NCBI GenBank assembly: GCA_035048485.1
Contig: CM068584.1
Span: 55,677,739 to 55,741,738 of the forward strand
Direction: 5' to 3'
Length of the DNA stretch: 64,000 nucleotides
Origin: Pteria penguin
Taxonomy: Eukaryota; Mollusca; Bivalvia; Pterioida; Pteriidae
Positions 1 to 10,770 of this stretch are shown here, piece after piece (positions within the stretch are counted from its first letter, which is position 1; each line of letters opens with the position of its first letter). The notes under the pieces are model-generated. The model made no database searches, was not told the DNA's origin, and saw only the letters and a list, made by a program, of their open reading frames with translations. The position numbers were made by a program, and so were the translations under genes.

Positions 1-331
1 TTTCATGAAATGTATCTGACCATGACAGTTTCTCCATAATTTCAATTGTGTATTGTCTTAAAGAGCAGTACAAGTTTGGATGAAAGTACCAATTTCCTTC
101 CTAATGTCTTCACCAGCAATTCGGTAAAAGCTCTCCTTCCCACCCTTAATTTCTATATAGTGATGTCAACCCTCTCTAGTATTTTCCATGGTTTAACATC
201 ATTGTAGCTGCACCAAACGAGTCCTATGACAAAGTGAAAAGATTATTCACTAATTCTTTCTTACACTGTATAATACTAGAAAACTTCCATTTACTCTTAA
301 TTTAGACCTTTCAATAATTATTTACGTTTAA

Positions 332-372
332 ACGGCGCATTTCGACAAGTTATGTTTCTTCAGTGATGCTAT
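332..372 (-). repeat. Short dispersed repeat (gtcgaaatgcgc type)
   Basis: Read on the minus strand, this contains gcatcactgaagaaacata followed by cttgtcgaaatgcg. Similar units occur on the plus strand at 3476-3524 and 47323-47375. Three copies in unrelated surroundings indicate a dispersed repeat. No coding potential is seen. Positions 1-331 show no gene. Confidence 0.6.
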
Positions 373-744
373 CGTTTATCTTCCGCGGGTCAGTTTATTG
401 TATTACACAACATGTCACTCCAAGTTTACCGTAGTTGTTACTATTAATTCGCTATACCAATAGATAGCAAGTTCTTAGAGTTTTAGACAGGGGCCCGCTT
501 AGGGGGGTCAATCTTCAGCAGTGATGTTTATGGTACTAAATTAAGGCAACTGTGTGTTCCAGGCGTACCAGCGGATCCATTCAGAATATCTGTGGTTTTG
601 ACACCCTCTTTGTCGAAAATGTATACTAATAAAAGTCATTTAGGCACCTCTGGGACTTGAACGCAACTCCCTTTTATCGGCACATGGAACCAAAAATATT
701 TGCCCTCTCCCAACCTTTCAAATATTAATAGATGTATATAAATT

Positions 745-822
745 TGAAAGAAAAAAGAGGAGTTACTGGCTCAGTTATGTGGCAGAAGTCACCATGGAGC
801 TATACAATACATGAATATAAAT
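745..822 (+). repeat. About 80-bp dispersed repeat, inverted copy at 46851-46925
   Basis: The stretch around ggcagaagtcaccatggagc reappears almost unchanged in reverse complement at 46851-46925. Similarity stops on both sides, so this is an isolated short copy. It lies outside the large inverted repeat and may be an independent insertion. No ORF is seen. Confidence 0.6.
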
Positions 823-869
823 AATATACTAGAAAATATAACACATTACAAAAATATTTGATTGTAGTG

Positions 870-965
870 CAATTAGGATACTGACGTAGGACGGTCATTT
901 AATTTGACAAAAGCTAAACAAATGATGTGGTTAACCGGTTTACGGGCCCACTTTCCCACTCACCG
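870..965 (+). repeat. Dispersed repeat (ggacggtcatt ... ggtttacgggccc type)
   Basis: A unit running from taggacggtcattt to accggtttacgggcccac recurs at about 7245-7330 (+), 42555-42665 (-) and 51130-51220 (+). The second and third are the same locus in the two arms of the large inverted repeat. Noncoding. The rest of 966-1399 shows no gene. Confidence 0.55.
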
Positions 966-1399
966 TAACAGCAGAACAATCAAAGGACGTACATTTAAAA
1001 ATTTATAAATAATTCTCCATGTAAAGAACAAGGGTCAACAGGTATCGCATACTGAGAGGTCATAAAAATATTAACACGTAAGGTATTGTAAAACACCTAA
1101 TGATATAAAAATATATGCGACATCAACATGATAAACCATGCTCTGCCAGTCTGAAAGCGAGCTAAGACCCTAGATCTGTAGGAGTCTAAATGTATGTATA
1201 TAAAGTTGACTAACCTTACTGAGATGACAGATATTACACTTATTATTCCATAGTCGACTTTAGTAATCAGGCGTAACGCAGTCCATCAAAGTGGTGCGTC
1301 AAAAATTATTACGTCGACTTTTGTCGCTGTTTTCAACGTTTTAGTGAAAAAGTAATTCATCATTTAACAGAGATAATCCTGCTCTTTATCTATACATCT

Positions 1400-3005
1400 T
1401 TAATTCTGAAAAGTCAAAATCGACTCTTGTCCTTTATGCATATTAATTTTTATATGCTTAAAAAGGAAGATACTAATTTCTTCGATGAAATGCACTGCAG
1501 TCGGTTTATAGATTATGTCATAACCATGCAACTTCAATTTTCCGTCACTGTCTATAGTTACACCTTCAGATGTTGATTCAGTTGTCACCTCATTAATATG
1601 TACGTGTATTACGTTGTCATGAACGTCAACTTGTACCATACTTTCCACAGAATCGGCAATTTCAGCTTCATGTACGGTACCTAGTCTACTATTGGGATTG
1701 AGCCACACATCCTCCTTTCCAGGGTTGATAACTCTGACTGGAACTTTGCCATTCTCAACATCTGTCTATGACCATCACATTACGAGGTAAGTTTCCATAT
1801 GGGTTCTGTATAGCCAGCACTGCTGCACCATAACGTCCTCGATTATGTCGTGTAGTACACATCAAGGGAACTATGGTTTCGGTAACTTCACTGGAACGCG
1901 ACCGGCAACTTTCGCAGAAATGACTTTCACTGCTGACGACATCTCGTACATGGACAACACATCTCTCCATGCATCCGAAGTAGGTAATTTCTCAATATTG
2001 AGCTCAATTGTCAAGTTTGAAGAGATTACTTCCAAGGTCTCCTGGAACACGGGCTTTCTTGTCTCGACCAATCGCATCATAGGGATACCTCACAACCAAA
2101 ATACCTACGTGTGTAACGGCAAAACCATAAATACTAATGTTAACTTCTGTATATCCAAGATATGGAATAGGTAACTTATTAGCACCCGTCAACTTCATCC
2201 ACGTTGTGAAATCTTGCAATTTCGGCTCTTTATCAAGAAGACGACGAAAAAAAAAAAAAGATTCTTTTACCGTCGAAAATTGCGATCCACTGTCTAACAA
2301 GTAAGTGACTTCTTTCCCTTCCATCAAAACTGTAGTAGTGGGACATCCTCCTACACCATGCAGTAAAATCCTCTGTTGATCGTATTTTTAGTCTTTAAAA
2401 TCAACTTCTGTAGGTCGACTCTCCACCACAGAAGATACTATTCCTCCTGCCTTTGTCCTTAACCTGATTTAGAGTTATCTGCTCTTGCATCCATATCTGA
2501 TGAGCATTTGTTCGCTTTATGGCCTTTCACACCACATGTATAACATGTAAGATATGAATTTTTTACCTGTCCTTTTTTAGGCGGCACAGTTGAAACCGTT
2601 TGTACCTCTTTATTTGTGTTGACTTTCTTTTCTGCGTCGGCGAAGCCGGCGTGGCCTAGTGGTATCGCGTCGGACTCTTGATCGGGAGGCCGGGGTTCGA
2701 GACCTGCTCTGGTCATGCCGGTGTTCTGTCTTTCAGATGAGACAGTATAAACCGAGGCCCCGTGTCGTGGTATGCATGGCGCGTTAAAGATCCCTCACTG
2801 CTTCGGGTGGGTCCGTTGCAAAGGTCAAAATTTGTATGCCCCGCATCAAGCAGATGCCGTCACCGTATACGTAAAATATTCGTGGTGTGACGTAAAACAA
2901 AAATCAATCAATCTGCGTGAGCGTCTTCACCTGTTGAGCCTGCAGATCTATTTGCTGTTTCTGACTTATCAACATACCTCGAATTTCTTGTAATGTCTCC
3001 ATCGC
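1400..3005 (-). pseudogene. Broken Ty3/Gypsy-like gag-protease remnant
   Basis: Reading down the minus strand, 3005-2914 encodes a Gln-rich helical segment (ETLQEIRGMLISQKQQ). It is followed by a SINE insertion (2645-2911), then a CCHC zinc knuckle at 2544-2503 (CYTCGVKGHKANKC). An aspartic-protease active-site motif LLDSGSQFSTV follows at about 2305-2270. Further down are fragments resembling the protease-to-reverse-transcriptase linker: VWLNPNSRLGT near 1708-1675, and PYGNLPRNVMV near 1780. Frames change repeatedly and stops intervene, so the element cannot make a polyprotein. No reverse transcriptase, integrase or LTR was found in the window. The gag-knuckle-protease order is typical of Ty3/Gypsy elements. 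Family placement is inference. Confidence 0.65.
2645..2911 (+). mobile_element. tRNA-derived SINE, family 1
   Basis: The tRNA-like head carries an A-box-like stretch (gtggcctagtggta) and a B-box-like stretch (ggttcgagacct, diverged from ggttcgagtcc in sister copies). A body of about 200 bp follows, ending in acgtaaaaca and an aatcaatcaatc tail. Sister copies lie at 5235-5504, 22058-22324, 35631-35905, 44444-44711 and 47449-47719. The flanks share tctgcgt, consistent with a target-site duplication. It has inserted into the gag region of the Ty3-like remnant. Confidence 0.85.
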
Positions 3006-3011
3006 ACTTTT

Positions 3012-4430
3012 TTTCCTGTTTCACACAGATAAAGTCAGTGCTATCTGTCACATGGATGCCCCACGTTCACTATTTGCGGTTTAACCCTGTTACGTAACCT
3101 TACACATTGTCCCACGGGCCCATATTGGTATTTGTGGTTGAAGAAACAATTTTATTTTCCTAGCTATGATGCTCAAATGAAAATGAATTGAATCTTTATA
3201 TCGCACTTAACGTTTTTGGAACCCCCTATTATTTATAATTTCATTCAATTGAAAAACAAAATTATCGTCGGGTTAGAGATACATAATAATAATATAATTG
3301 CGACATGTTTTTATCTCTGATTTTGATACTTCTCAAAGAAATAACCATGACAATTACTATTTTCATTTATGATTATCTTGTTACCAAACATTTATTTAGA
3401 AAGAAAGAAATGCAATAAAATATATGATTCTACAAACATATACATTAAAAGCTAAAATTGTGATCATTCGGTCACCAGCATCACTGAAGACATAAGTTGT
3501 CGAAATGCGCGTCTGGTGCACAAAAGGTAACGGTATATATGTTCTACATTTATTAGTAAGTACCAAAGAAGAAGGACATTTTCATGTATGCATATATGTT
3601 AATTTAGAAATTACATTTAAATGTCTTTTAAGGCACAATGTCAGTTATCTATATAATATTTTATCTGTGATAACTTGTAAATTTGACATGTAACGCTATA
3701 ATGAATTATTTGAACATTTTAATATATCACATATATACCTTTTCACATTTTGGCCAATATCTTCACCAATAATGTTAAAAGTCTAAATTGCTGTTTGTTT
3801 TATACTTGTTGTGTAGATAAGTTCCAGTTCACAATAATCACATGGAAATACTGCCAGTAAAGTTTGTAAACAATGACTTAAAACAATCGCATTGCAATTT
3901 AACTAACATCTACGATTCATTTTATCTCGTTAACTGTTATGTGTATATACGTGTATTAAACTTAATATCCTAAGATGAACAAATCCAGTAATAACAGTAG
4001 TACATTCATTTAATAACGACGGGAAAAAATATTTCAAAGCATTATTCGGCATTAGCTTGTGTGTATTCAAATATATGCTGTGCCACTATTTATTACTAAA
4101 ATTATGCATTGATAATTTAGTATCATTGCATCTATATATCAGTAGTTCAATATGTCTATATCATTATATCGAAGACGAAATACTGTTATTACTGAGTTCA
4201 GTTTATTGATATCAGCGTGATCATACATTTTAAGTATTGACATCATTCAAATATTAACAATATCTACATTCTACAAAATAACCAAGGATGAAATAGTGCT
4301 GTAGGCTGAGATGTAAAAATGAAAACTGCCAGATATATTCACCCTTATTTCATTGTCCTGATTCATTGAATAAACATCTTCGCAGATCACAGTATTTAAT
4401 ACGCTGGATATGACTCCTGCTAGGTCCATG
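3012..4430. other. AT-rich intergenic stretch, no gene seen
   Basis: No reading frame here shows a recognisable motif or convincing exon borders. The only structured item is a copy of the gtcgaaatgcgc dispersed repeat at about 3476-3524. The short ORFs reaching into it look incidental. Confidence 0.5.
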
Positions 4431-4432
4431 TA

Positions 4433-5037
4433 CTGGGTGTCTGACGATGTTCCAGGAACTTGTTCTTTGATTTTGCATTTAGTAGCTTCCTTACCTTCAA
4501 CTCTTGTGATAATTTGACAGGAGATCTTGTTCTGGGTGGCGTCCTGGCCTTTGACTATTTGGTTAACTTGACAGGTGTACTTGTTCGGGGTGGCGCCTTC
4601 GCTTTGGACCCTTGGGTTAATTTGACAGGAGATGTTGTTCCAGATGGCGTCCTCGCCTTTGTCTCTCTGGTTAACTTGACCGAAGTTCTAGATTTGGGAG
4701 GCGTCTGCAACTTCATTTCTAGGACTAACTTCACAGGTCTAGCTTTGGTTGGCGCCCTCTCCTTAGATTTTTCTGATGCAGAAATACGTGGTTTTTCCGA
4801 AGGCCATGGCCTCCCTTGATTTCAGCAACTTTGTCTTATTAGTGGCTGCCGCACTTTGTTTCCTTTAGAGACTGTCCCATTCATTTTTGCATTTGCCCTA
4901 ACTGACTTCATTAATTTATCCCTTGATATGGTATTATCATTTGTGTCCTCAATGGCCTGTTTCAAACCAACGCTGGACTCTCTTTTACCGCTCATTTTAA
5001 CTTCCTTCGCCAGGTGTTTGTAATAAAGCGAACGCAT
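4433..5037 (-). pseudogene. Degenerate ORF with Lys/Pro-rich 18-residue repeats
   Basis: One minus-strand frame starts at 5037 (MRSLYYKHLAKEVKMSGKR) and stops with TGA at 4824-4822. The same frame then continues beyond the stop into about five 18-residue repeats of the form SPVKLTxxSKAxxPPRT, with a second stop (TAG) at 4558-4556 inside the fourth repeat. The product would be strongly basic and rich in TPP and SPVK motifs, suggestive of a nucleic-acid-binding tail, but no family is recognised. Because the two stops sit in an otherwise continuous frame, it reads as a decayed coding exon rather than chance. It lies just outside the left arm of the large inverted repeat. Confidence 0.4.
4514..4780. 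repeat. 54-bp tandem repeat, about five units
   Basis: The anchor ttgacagg recurs at 4514, 4568 and 4622, with variants at 4676 and 4730, giving an exact 54-bp spacing (18 codons). The period is a multiple of three. The minus-strand frame through it is open except for one stop, which supports a coding origin. Confidence 0.85.
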
Positions 5038-5066
5038 CGTCCTTTTTCAGGTCGATATCATCTTTT

Positions 5067-5210
5067 TTAATCTGCCCTTAATCCGACCTGCACTTTGACA
5101 AACCTAGAAAAGAAATATCTGGATATGCTGGGGATTTCCTCGGTGACTCTATCCTCTCCTTTGTGCTGGCCAGGTTTCTTCCTCTGATTCATCGGTTTCC
5201 TCTTGCTCAT
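5067..5210 (-). CDS. Small basic ORF at outer edge of left inverted-repeat arm
   Basis: A 47-residue minus-strand ORF begins MSKRKPMNQRKKPGQHKGED and ends after a segment containing ISRYFFSRF. The copy in the right arm (44736-44837, plus strand) has the same first 31 residues with synonymous changes, then diverges to a stop exactly where arm similarity ends. Most differences between the copies in this stretch appear silent, which hints at past coding. No family is recognised. The ISRYFF stretch is loosely like a PCNA-interacting peptide, but that is speculation. It could be a first exon or chance. Confidence 0.3.
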   Translation of the reverse strand: MSKRKPMNQRKKPGQHKGEDRVTEEIPSISRYFFSRFVKVQVGLRAD

Positions 5211-5234
5211 ATTTTGTTGCCAAATTGACATAGG

Positions 5235-5504
5235 ATTGATTGATTATTGTTTTACGTCAAACCACGAATATTTCACGTATATGGTGACGGCATCTGCCTG
5301 ATGCGGAGCATACAATTTTTGACCTTTGCAACGGACCCATCCGAAACAGTGAGGGATCTTTAACGTGCCATGCATGCCACGACACGGGGCCTCGTTTTTT
5401 ACTGTCTCATCCGAAAGACATGACACCGGCATGACCAGAGCGGGACTCGAACCCCGTCCTCCCAATCAGGAGTCCGACGCGATACCACTAGGCCACGCCG
5501 GCTT
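5235..5504 (-). mobile_element. tRNA-derived SINE, family 1, in left arm
   Basis: Full-length minus-strand copy: the attgattgatt tail is at the left and the ccacgccggc head at the right. It is flanked by aattgacatagg (5223-5234) and aattgaaatagg (5505-5516), a 12-bp target duplication with one mismatch. The mirrored copy at 44444-44711 has the corresponding flanks, so the insertion predates the arm duplication. Confidence 0.9.
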
Positions 5505-6079
5505 AATTGAAATAGGAAGAAAGAAAGTTACTGCCTCAGCTGTATGACGATGGAAATGTACTGTTTTTAATGTAATGATATGAAAAAAAACCCACAAAGA
5601 CATCACAAAACAAGAGGCCCATATCGCTCATCTGAGTACTTAGATTATCAGTCATGCAGGAAGGACGAAGTTACTTATTTTGCATTAATGTGACTACGTC
5701 AACACAAACGTTGAAAATGTCAAATTTAATTTTAAACTAGAATAAAAAACAAGTTTTTTTTTTTTGCTCATCCATTCAGGTGATTTTGATATTAAGTATT
5801 TGCTTCGTCTCTGCAAGATGTGATTCAGGTGCAACAAGTTAGTCATTTTCTTTAGGTGGGGCCTTTTGTCGACTGCTTTCAAGTCTGGGTCATGAACAAG
5901 AATTGTTTCATATATTGTCCAGATCGAACTTAAAATGGCCCAATTTCATATGATGAGTGTTGAGAAACATCTAACAACTTATTTAAATGTGTAAAGAAAT
6001 GAAAAAAAAAATGAACACAGCTGGATTTGAACCGCTACTCTACTCTCCATATTTTAATTACCAAGTGGTATATGTACCA

Positions 6080-7230
6080 TTGTGAGACCTATTTTTTAGA
6101 CATGGTGGCACCATCTGTTGACTAACTTGGATGAAATGTACAAAATTGATAGAGGACCTATAGTACTTCATGTATACCATGTTTCATTAAAATCTTTCAT
6201 GTGGTATAACAGCAGAAGTTAAAAATGTGAAGAGTTGTCCCTATACACCCTCAGTTAGAAAATCCAAAAATTGAGATAAAGACAGAATTTTTTCAAACTA
6301 GTTTTCCTTACCATAATTATGATGAAAATAGTCCATAAGAAATTATCATTATCAATTAACTAGGAAATATGACACCTTTCTGCACGGAAATCACCAAGTC
6401 TAAAGCAATGTCGAACAAATTTCTAAAATTTGATTTTGGAAGGGAACGAAAATGACAAAACTTCTTCACTCATCCTTCTAGATCATTTCTATGCATTATG
6501 TTTGTCTCTATATACAGCCAGTATGAGGAAGATTGTCAAAGGAGGGTACTCTTTTGTGACATGCTTTTGCCCGTGGTGTCGCCACCTGTAAAGAGGTCTG
6601 GACGGAAACGACACAATTTAAGGGGATCATGTTATTTATTTCCACCTAGATTTATTAATATCCTTCGAACAGTTTTGCAGAAAAAAAAAGTTGAAAATAA
6701 GAAAAATGGCCAACGGCCCCCCCCCTTTTTTTTTAACTCTTAAAAAATTCATATAAAATCCAAAAATTGAGATATTGACAAAATTCTTTCACAATAATAT
6801 TCCTTACCATAATTATGATCAAAATATTTCATAAGAAATCATCATTATCAATTAACTGCAAAACATGACACTTTTCTGCATTGAAATTACTAAGTCCAAA
6901 AGAAAAGTAAAAAAAAGTCAAAAATTTGATTTCCGAACAGAACCCAAAATAACATCACCTCTTCACACATCCCTCTAGATCATTCCTATGCATTTGGTTT
7001 GTCTCTTTATGTCCCCGGTCTGAAGAAGTTTGTTAAAGGAGGGCACCCTCTGTGACATACTTTTGCCTGTAGTGGCACCACCTGTTGACGGATCTGGACG
7101 AAAAACAACACTTGTAGGGGACCATGAATACTTCATGCACACCAAGTTTCATCAAACGCTGTTCTGAAGAAGTCAGAATTGTGATAAGTAACGACAGACG
7201 ACGATTGATCGGCTCAAGTGAGCTAAAAAT
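6080..7230. repeat. Imperfect tandem repeats of about 0.5 kb in left arm
   Basis: Two long similar blocks start near 6255 (aaaatccaaaaattgagata) and near 6756 with the same words, about 500 bp apart. A partial third block containing ggtggcaccatctgttgac lies at about 6100. Each block includes a stretch on a two-residue-scale polypyrimidine/purine alternation but no sustained ORF. The right arm carries the mirrored set at about 42690-43860. Noncoding, likely an old satellite-like unit. Confidence 0.65.
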
Positions 7231-7454
7231 GTATTATAGTGCAGTTAAGATACCGACAGTCATTTGATACGACAATGGTCAATAGTCAATCAATGGTGTG
7301 GTGAACTCGTTTACAGGCCCACGTTATAGAACATACTACGTTGAAGTGACAATAAACCATTACCAGACTTAACTGTTAAAATGTATGTGGTTAAATAAGA
7401 GCTTTTGAACTCTTGAAAAGCATAACAGTAGAAGTATTACAAACGTAATATTCA

Positions 7455-7935
7455 AATAATGGTTACTGTCAATCATTTAGTTTGCTTTCCAACTCTCGAC
7501 TGTGATTCTTCATCTGCATCTTTCTGCAAATCAGACAATTCTTTAGTCTGGCTTGTTCATAGGTATCTGTAAAGGGAAATGTAATAAATTTTCAATTATC
7601 AATCTGAAAATACACAAACTCAACTTAAATGAGATTAATATCCTAACCCTTTACTATCATTTTTTGCAGCTAGTTGCTTAGTATTTTTCGAAAGAAAATG
7701 ACACGTTTTCTTCAGATAGCCTACGGATGCTTTGGACCAAAGGAATGGTTGTTTTGCGAACTATATTTTTCAGATTTTTCAAGACATTTTCAAATGAGAA
7801 GAATGATGTATTATAAAGGTTTCCATAATTTTTTGCATCTTTTGCCAAATGAACTAAACAATGGATATTGTATACTGCATATTTTGACCATAAATTTGCA
7901 GAAAATGTTTAACAATGCAACAAGTTACCAGAGGA
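7455..7935. other. Arm sequence without a recognisable gene
   Basis: The 100-residue plus-strand frame at 7674-7976 is matched in the right arm by a frame that has drifted and is open over a different length. It ends in a long poly-G tract. No domain is visible. I treat it as noncoding. Confidence 0.45.
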
Positions 7936-7959
7936 GGGGGGGGGGGGGGGGGGGGGTTA

Positions 7960-8350
7960 AGCATCTCCTGTTATAGGTGAAAGCAAGGGTCCTTGACTAA
8001 TAAGCGTCTCCAGTTAGAGGTGAGACAAGGTGCCCGTTTAAGCGTCTCCTCTTAGAGGTAAAGACATGTGCTGGGGAGGATAAAGCGTCTCCTGTCCGCT
8101 GAGACAGGGATTAAGCATCCCCAGTCAAAGGTGAGATCAGTTGGCGGGAAGGAGTAATCGTCTCCTCTCAGAGGTGTGATCAGGTGCCCGGGAGGAGTAA
8201 TCTTCTCCTCTTAGAGGTGAGATCAGGTGCCCGGGAGGAGTAATCGTTTCTTCTTACAGGTGTGATCAGGTGACCGGGAGGAGTAGGCATTTCTAGTCAG
8301 AGGTGAAACCAGGTGCCCAGGAAGAGCAAGCTTCTCCTCTGAGTGGTAAG
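7960..8350 (+). repeat. 43-bp minisatellite in left arm
   Basis: About nine units of roughly 43 bp resemble gtctcctcttagaggtgaga followed by tcaggtgcccgggaggagta. The array is mirrored at 41565-41970 in the right arm with different unit order and indels. A single related unit sits at about 20288-20340 inside a dispersed repeat. It immediately follows a poly-G tract. Confidence 0.8.
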
Positions 8351-8369
8351 ACCAGGCACCAATTGTATA

Positions 8370-8625
8370 AAACATCTCAGTTGAGTATTTCCTCAAATTT
8401 CAGTACATCCTCAAGAAATACGAGTTTTCCCTCAAATTACATCGTCTTAAGCTCCACTCAACTCAAATTTGAGATTTTCATCAAATCTCTCCTCAACTTT
8501 GAGGATGACCTCGAATTGTCTTGTATGAAACTCAATTTGTAATTTTCCTCAAAAATTTTCCTCAAGTATTTGAGATTTTCCTCAAATATTTGAGGAAGGT
8601 CAGGCCCATCCTCAAATTTGAGAAA
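8370..8625. repeat. Cluster of CTCAAATTTGAG-type palindromes
   Basis: The 12-bp palindrome ctcaaatttgag and near variants (cctcaaatatttgagg, ctcaactttgagg) are repeated about ten times. The segment can fold into many small hairpins. The mirrored segment is at about 41290-41540 in the right arm. Short ORFs through it on both strands reflect the palindromic composition. Confidence 0.65.
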
Positions 8626-9601
8626 AATGGTAAACGCCAGACGACTTTTGGCGCTACGTAGTAGAAGGAGGCGCATGGCAATGGTTTTTAAACCTAGAAT
8701 GGATATGGAAAAATTACGAAGTCGGGAAATCTTTCAAGCATTGTGGTATATCGGAATGACGCTGTCAGTATGTATGTCCGTCCGTTGGCTCGTCAGTACG
8801 CCTGTCTGTTGAAACAGTGTTTGAGTCCTAACTTCTATATCCTAGCTTGGATCCAGATATTTCGCACAACTGTTGTTAATTACCAAAGGTTGTGCCAAGG
8901 TCACAATATACACCTGTCTGTCCGTCTGTTCGAATCATGTCCGGGGCATAACTTGTTTATGCTAGATTGCATCTAGATATCTCACACAATTGTGGTCTAT
9001 GACCAAAGAGTGTGTCATGACCTTGAATCAAGGTCAAATCTCCCAGGTCTAATTTCCAGTACACTCATAGGCAAAAGTCGTGTCCGGACCATAATTTTCT
9101 ACTGCTAACTCGGATCTGTAAGTTGGCTGCTAACGTTATTTTTATCTTATTTAAAGCTGAATACCCTACAATTCGGTATAATCTAAAAAATTAGGGCATA
9201 TAAAACAAAAACTATTTTTCTCGTATGGCTGAAGTTATTAAAGACCGAGGTCTGGGTATAAAAACCGGCCAATCGAAAAATGTCTGCGAATTTCAATTTT
9301 CCTGGCCACGTTCAAGTCGCTGGAACAAAATGCTAAATAGCTGATAATGCATGTATTGTTTTCGCTTGAAATTTGCAAGGGTTGTGTCTCAATAAATGGT
9401 TAATACACGATTCAAATATATTTTAAATTCTCCACAGAATTATCGAGAAAATTGAAAATGAAATCTCGAAGCGAGCATCGTGTATAGGTATATTGAAATT
9501 GAGTGACACGACGGGGTGGAGCTATCACTTGTCAAATCAAGAGTTACTACAGCGATCAGTGTTTACATTCAATACGAAACACGTGCAGGAAAAAAATGTC
9601 A

Positions 9602-9603
<2 letters not shown>

Positions 9604-9632
<29 letters not shown>
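9604..9632. repeat. (AT)n microsatellite
   Basis: About 14 uninterrupted AT repeats. The ORFs with runs of alternating Tyr/Ile or Ile/Tyr that cross it are artefacts of the repeat. Confidence 0.95.
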
Positions 9633-9639
<7 letters not shown>

Positions 9640-9728
9640 CCTTACACGCGTTCCTCAAGTTTAATCCCATTTATGACCCATGTAAGACTTCCCAGGTTCA
9701 TTTGGCAACCAACCCCTTACAAGTTTTA

Positions 9729-10178
9729 TCACACACATTGGTATAAGGTCCCGTCTATGAAAAACATCATCTTCTCGTCGGTCCCTTGATAGGGCTCTTT
9801 GCTTTCTGTCAAGATAACGAGGATCGCTCCATACCCGGCGGTGAAACAGGTTTGTCCAAAACGTTTATACTTGTCTTTGCGAAGAGCAGAATTTCTCTTA
9901 TGTGGAGCATGTTCCTCTAATTCCCACCATGACTGTCTGTTTCTTTCATTTGTTATGCAAGGCCGACATAAACAATATTCACACTCGTCGGAATTTGGGT
10001 CATGGTCAATAACAAACTGCTCCACTTGGTCATTTTGGTTTTCATTACTTGCTAAATCTACTATCTCAATTTCATTAAATTCCCATTCTTTGCTTACAAA
10101 CAATACACGTATTGATTCCTTTTGTTCTTCAGTAACTTTTAAACATAACATAGATTCACGGTTTCCTTCTGAACTCAT
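9729..10178 (-). CDS. Cys-rich ORF resembling the P2X7-type intracellular domain family
   Basis: This 149-residue ORF has an acidic N-terminal half, then a Cys cluster CEYCLCRPC at residues 66-74. WW follows at 84-85, and RNSALRKDKYKRFGQTCF at about 95-112. This Cys cluster, WW, RN..LRK..YK.F order reminds me of the small Zn-binding domain annotated as P2X purinoreceptor 7 intracellular-like in invertebrates, often near transposase genes; the assignment is from memory of the pattern, not a search. It is divergently oriented from the transposase at 10771, with a 592-bp spacer. The last 25 residues after a microsatellite-side region lack the expected continuation, so the ORF may be truncated or shifted at its 3' end. 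Confidence 0.45.
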   Translation of the reverse strand: MSSEGNRESMLCLKVTEEQKESIRVLFVSKEWEFNEIEIVDLASNENQNDQVEQFVIDHDPNSDECEYCLCRPCITNERNRQSWWELEEHAPHKRNSALRKDKYKRFGQTCFTAGYGAILVILTESKEPYQGTDEKMMFFIDGTLYQCV

Positions 10179-10770
10179 TCCGTCTTTTGTGGCGCTTACT
10201 TTGAGCGAATTAATGCATTGAACAAATAATTTTCAGTGGAAAGGTTGGGGTGGGTGTTTCTTACCTTATAATGGTGCTTTGTTTCTACAATATATGTAAG
10301 TACTATATTGACAGAAGGAAGGATATAGATATACTATCTAACATATACATATGATGCAACGCGAGATTAGCAAAGAATACGTAACTTATCTTTATAAACA
10401 TCTTCCGTGCCTCCCCTTTCCCAACATGAGGTCTTCCATCATGGGGTTTTCCCTAGCTGCTGTATGCGGCTACCCTGTATAATTCCGCCAAAAGTTGACC
10501 GCTCTGATGGGGGTTATTGTGGGAGAAAATATTTTGCGATATGTATGCTAGTACTCGAATATGTACATTTATAGAGCATTCGTGTAAAAAAACCATATAA
10601 GAACAACAATATGGATTAAATTAATGTTAGATACTAAATAAGTTTGATAATAGAATCAACGTTTTAAAATATAAATCTACAACCCCTCTGGAACACCCCA
10701 CCTCCACACTGAGTTTGGAGTTACGTGGTCTATTAGGGTGGATGGAATCAAGACATTTCATTAATGCATA
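10179..10770. promoter_or_regulatory. Divergent intergenic spacer between element ORFs
   Basis: The spacer separates the start of the minus-strand Cys-rich ORF from the plus-strand transposase ORF and would have to hold both promoters. No TATA box or terminal inverted repeat could be assigned with confidence. The call rests on geometry only. Confidence 0.25.

Larger units (their letters stand above)
5117..9240 (+). repeat. Left arm of a large inverted repeat
   Basis: From atctggatatgctgg at 5117 to gaagttatta at 9240, this arm matches the reverse complement of 38298-44829. I judge identity near 90 percent by eye in sampled stretches. Landmarks occur in mirrored order: a short basic ORF, a SINE with the same target site, about 0.5-kb repeats, a dispersed repeat, a 43-bp minisatellite and the CTCAAATTTGAG patch. 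The right arm carries 2.37 kb extra (38407-40774), whose position corresponds to about 9133-9137 here. No convincing flanking target duplication was found, so a segmental inverted duplication is likelier than a terminal inverted repeat of one transposon. Confidence 0.85.

Noticed and set aside
8303..8976. ORFs MKPGAQEEQAS... and MRKMVNARRLL..., both repeated in the right arm
   Set aside because: They recur only because the arms are duplicated. They run through minisatellite and palindrome sequence, differ by frame-disrupting indels between arms and have no domain.
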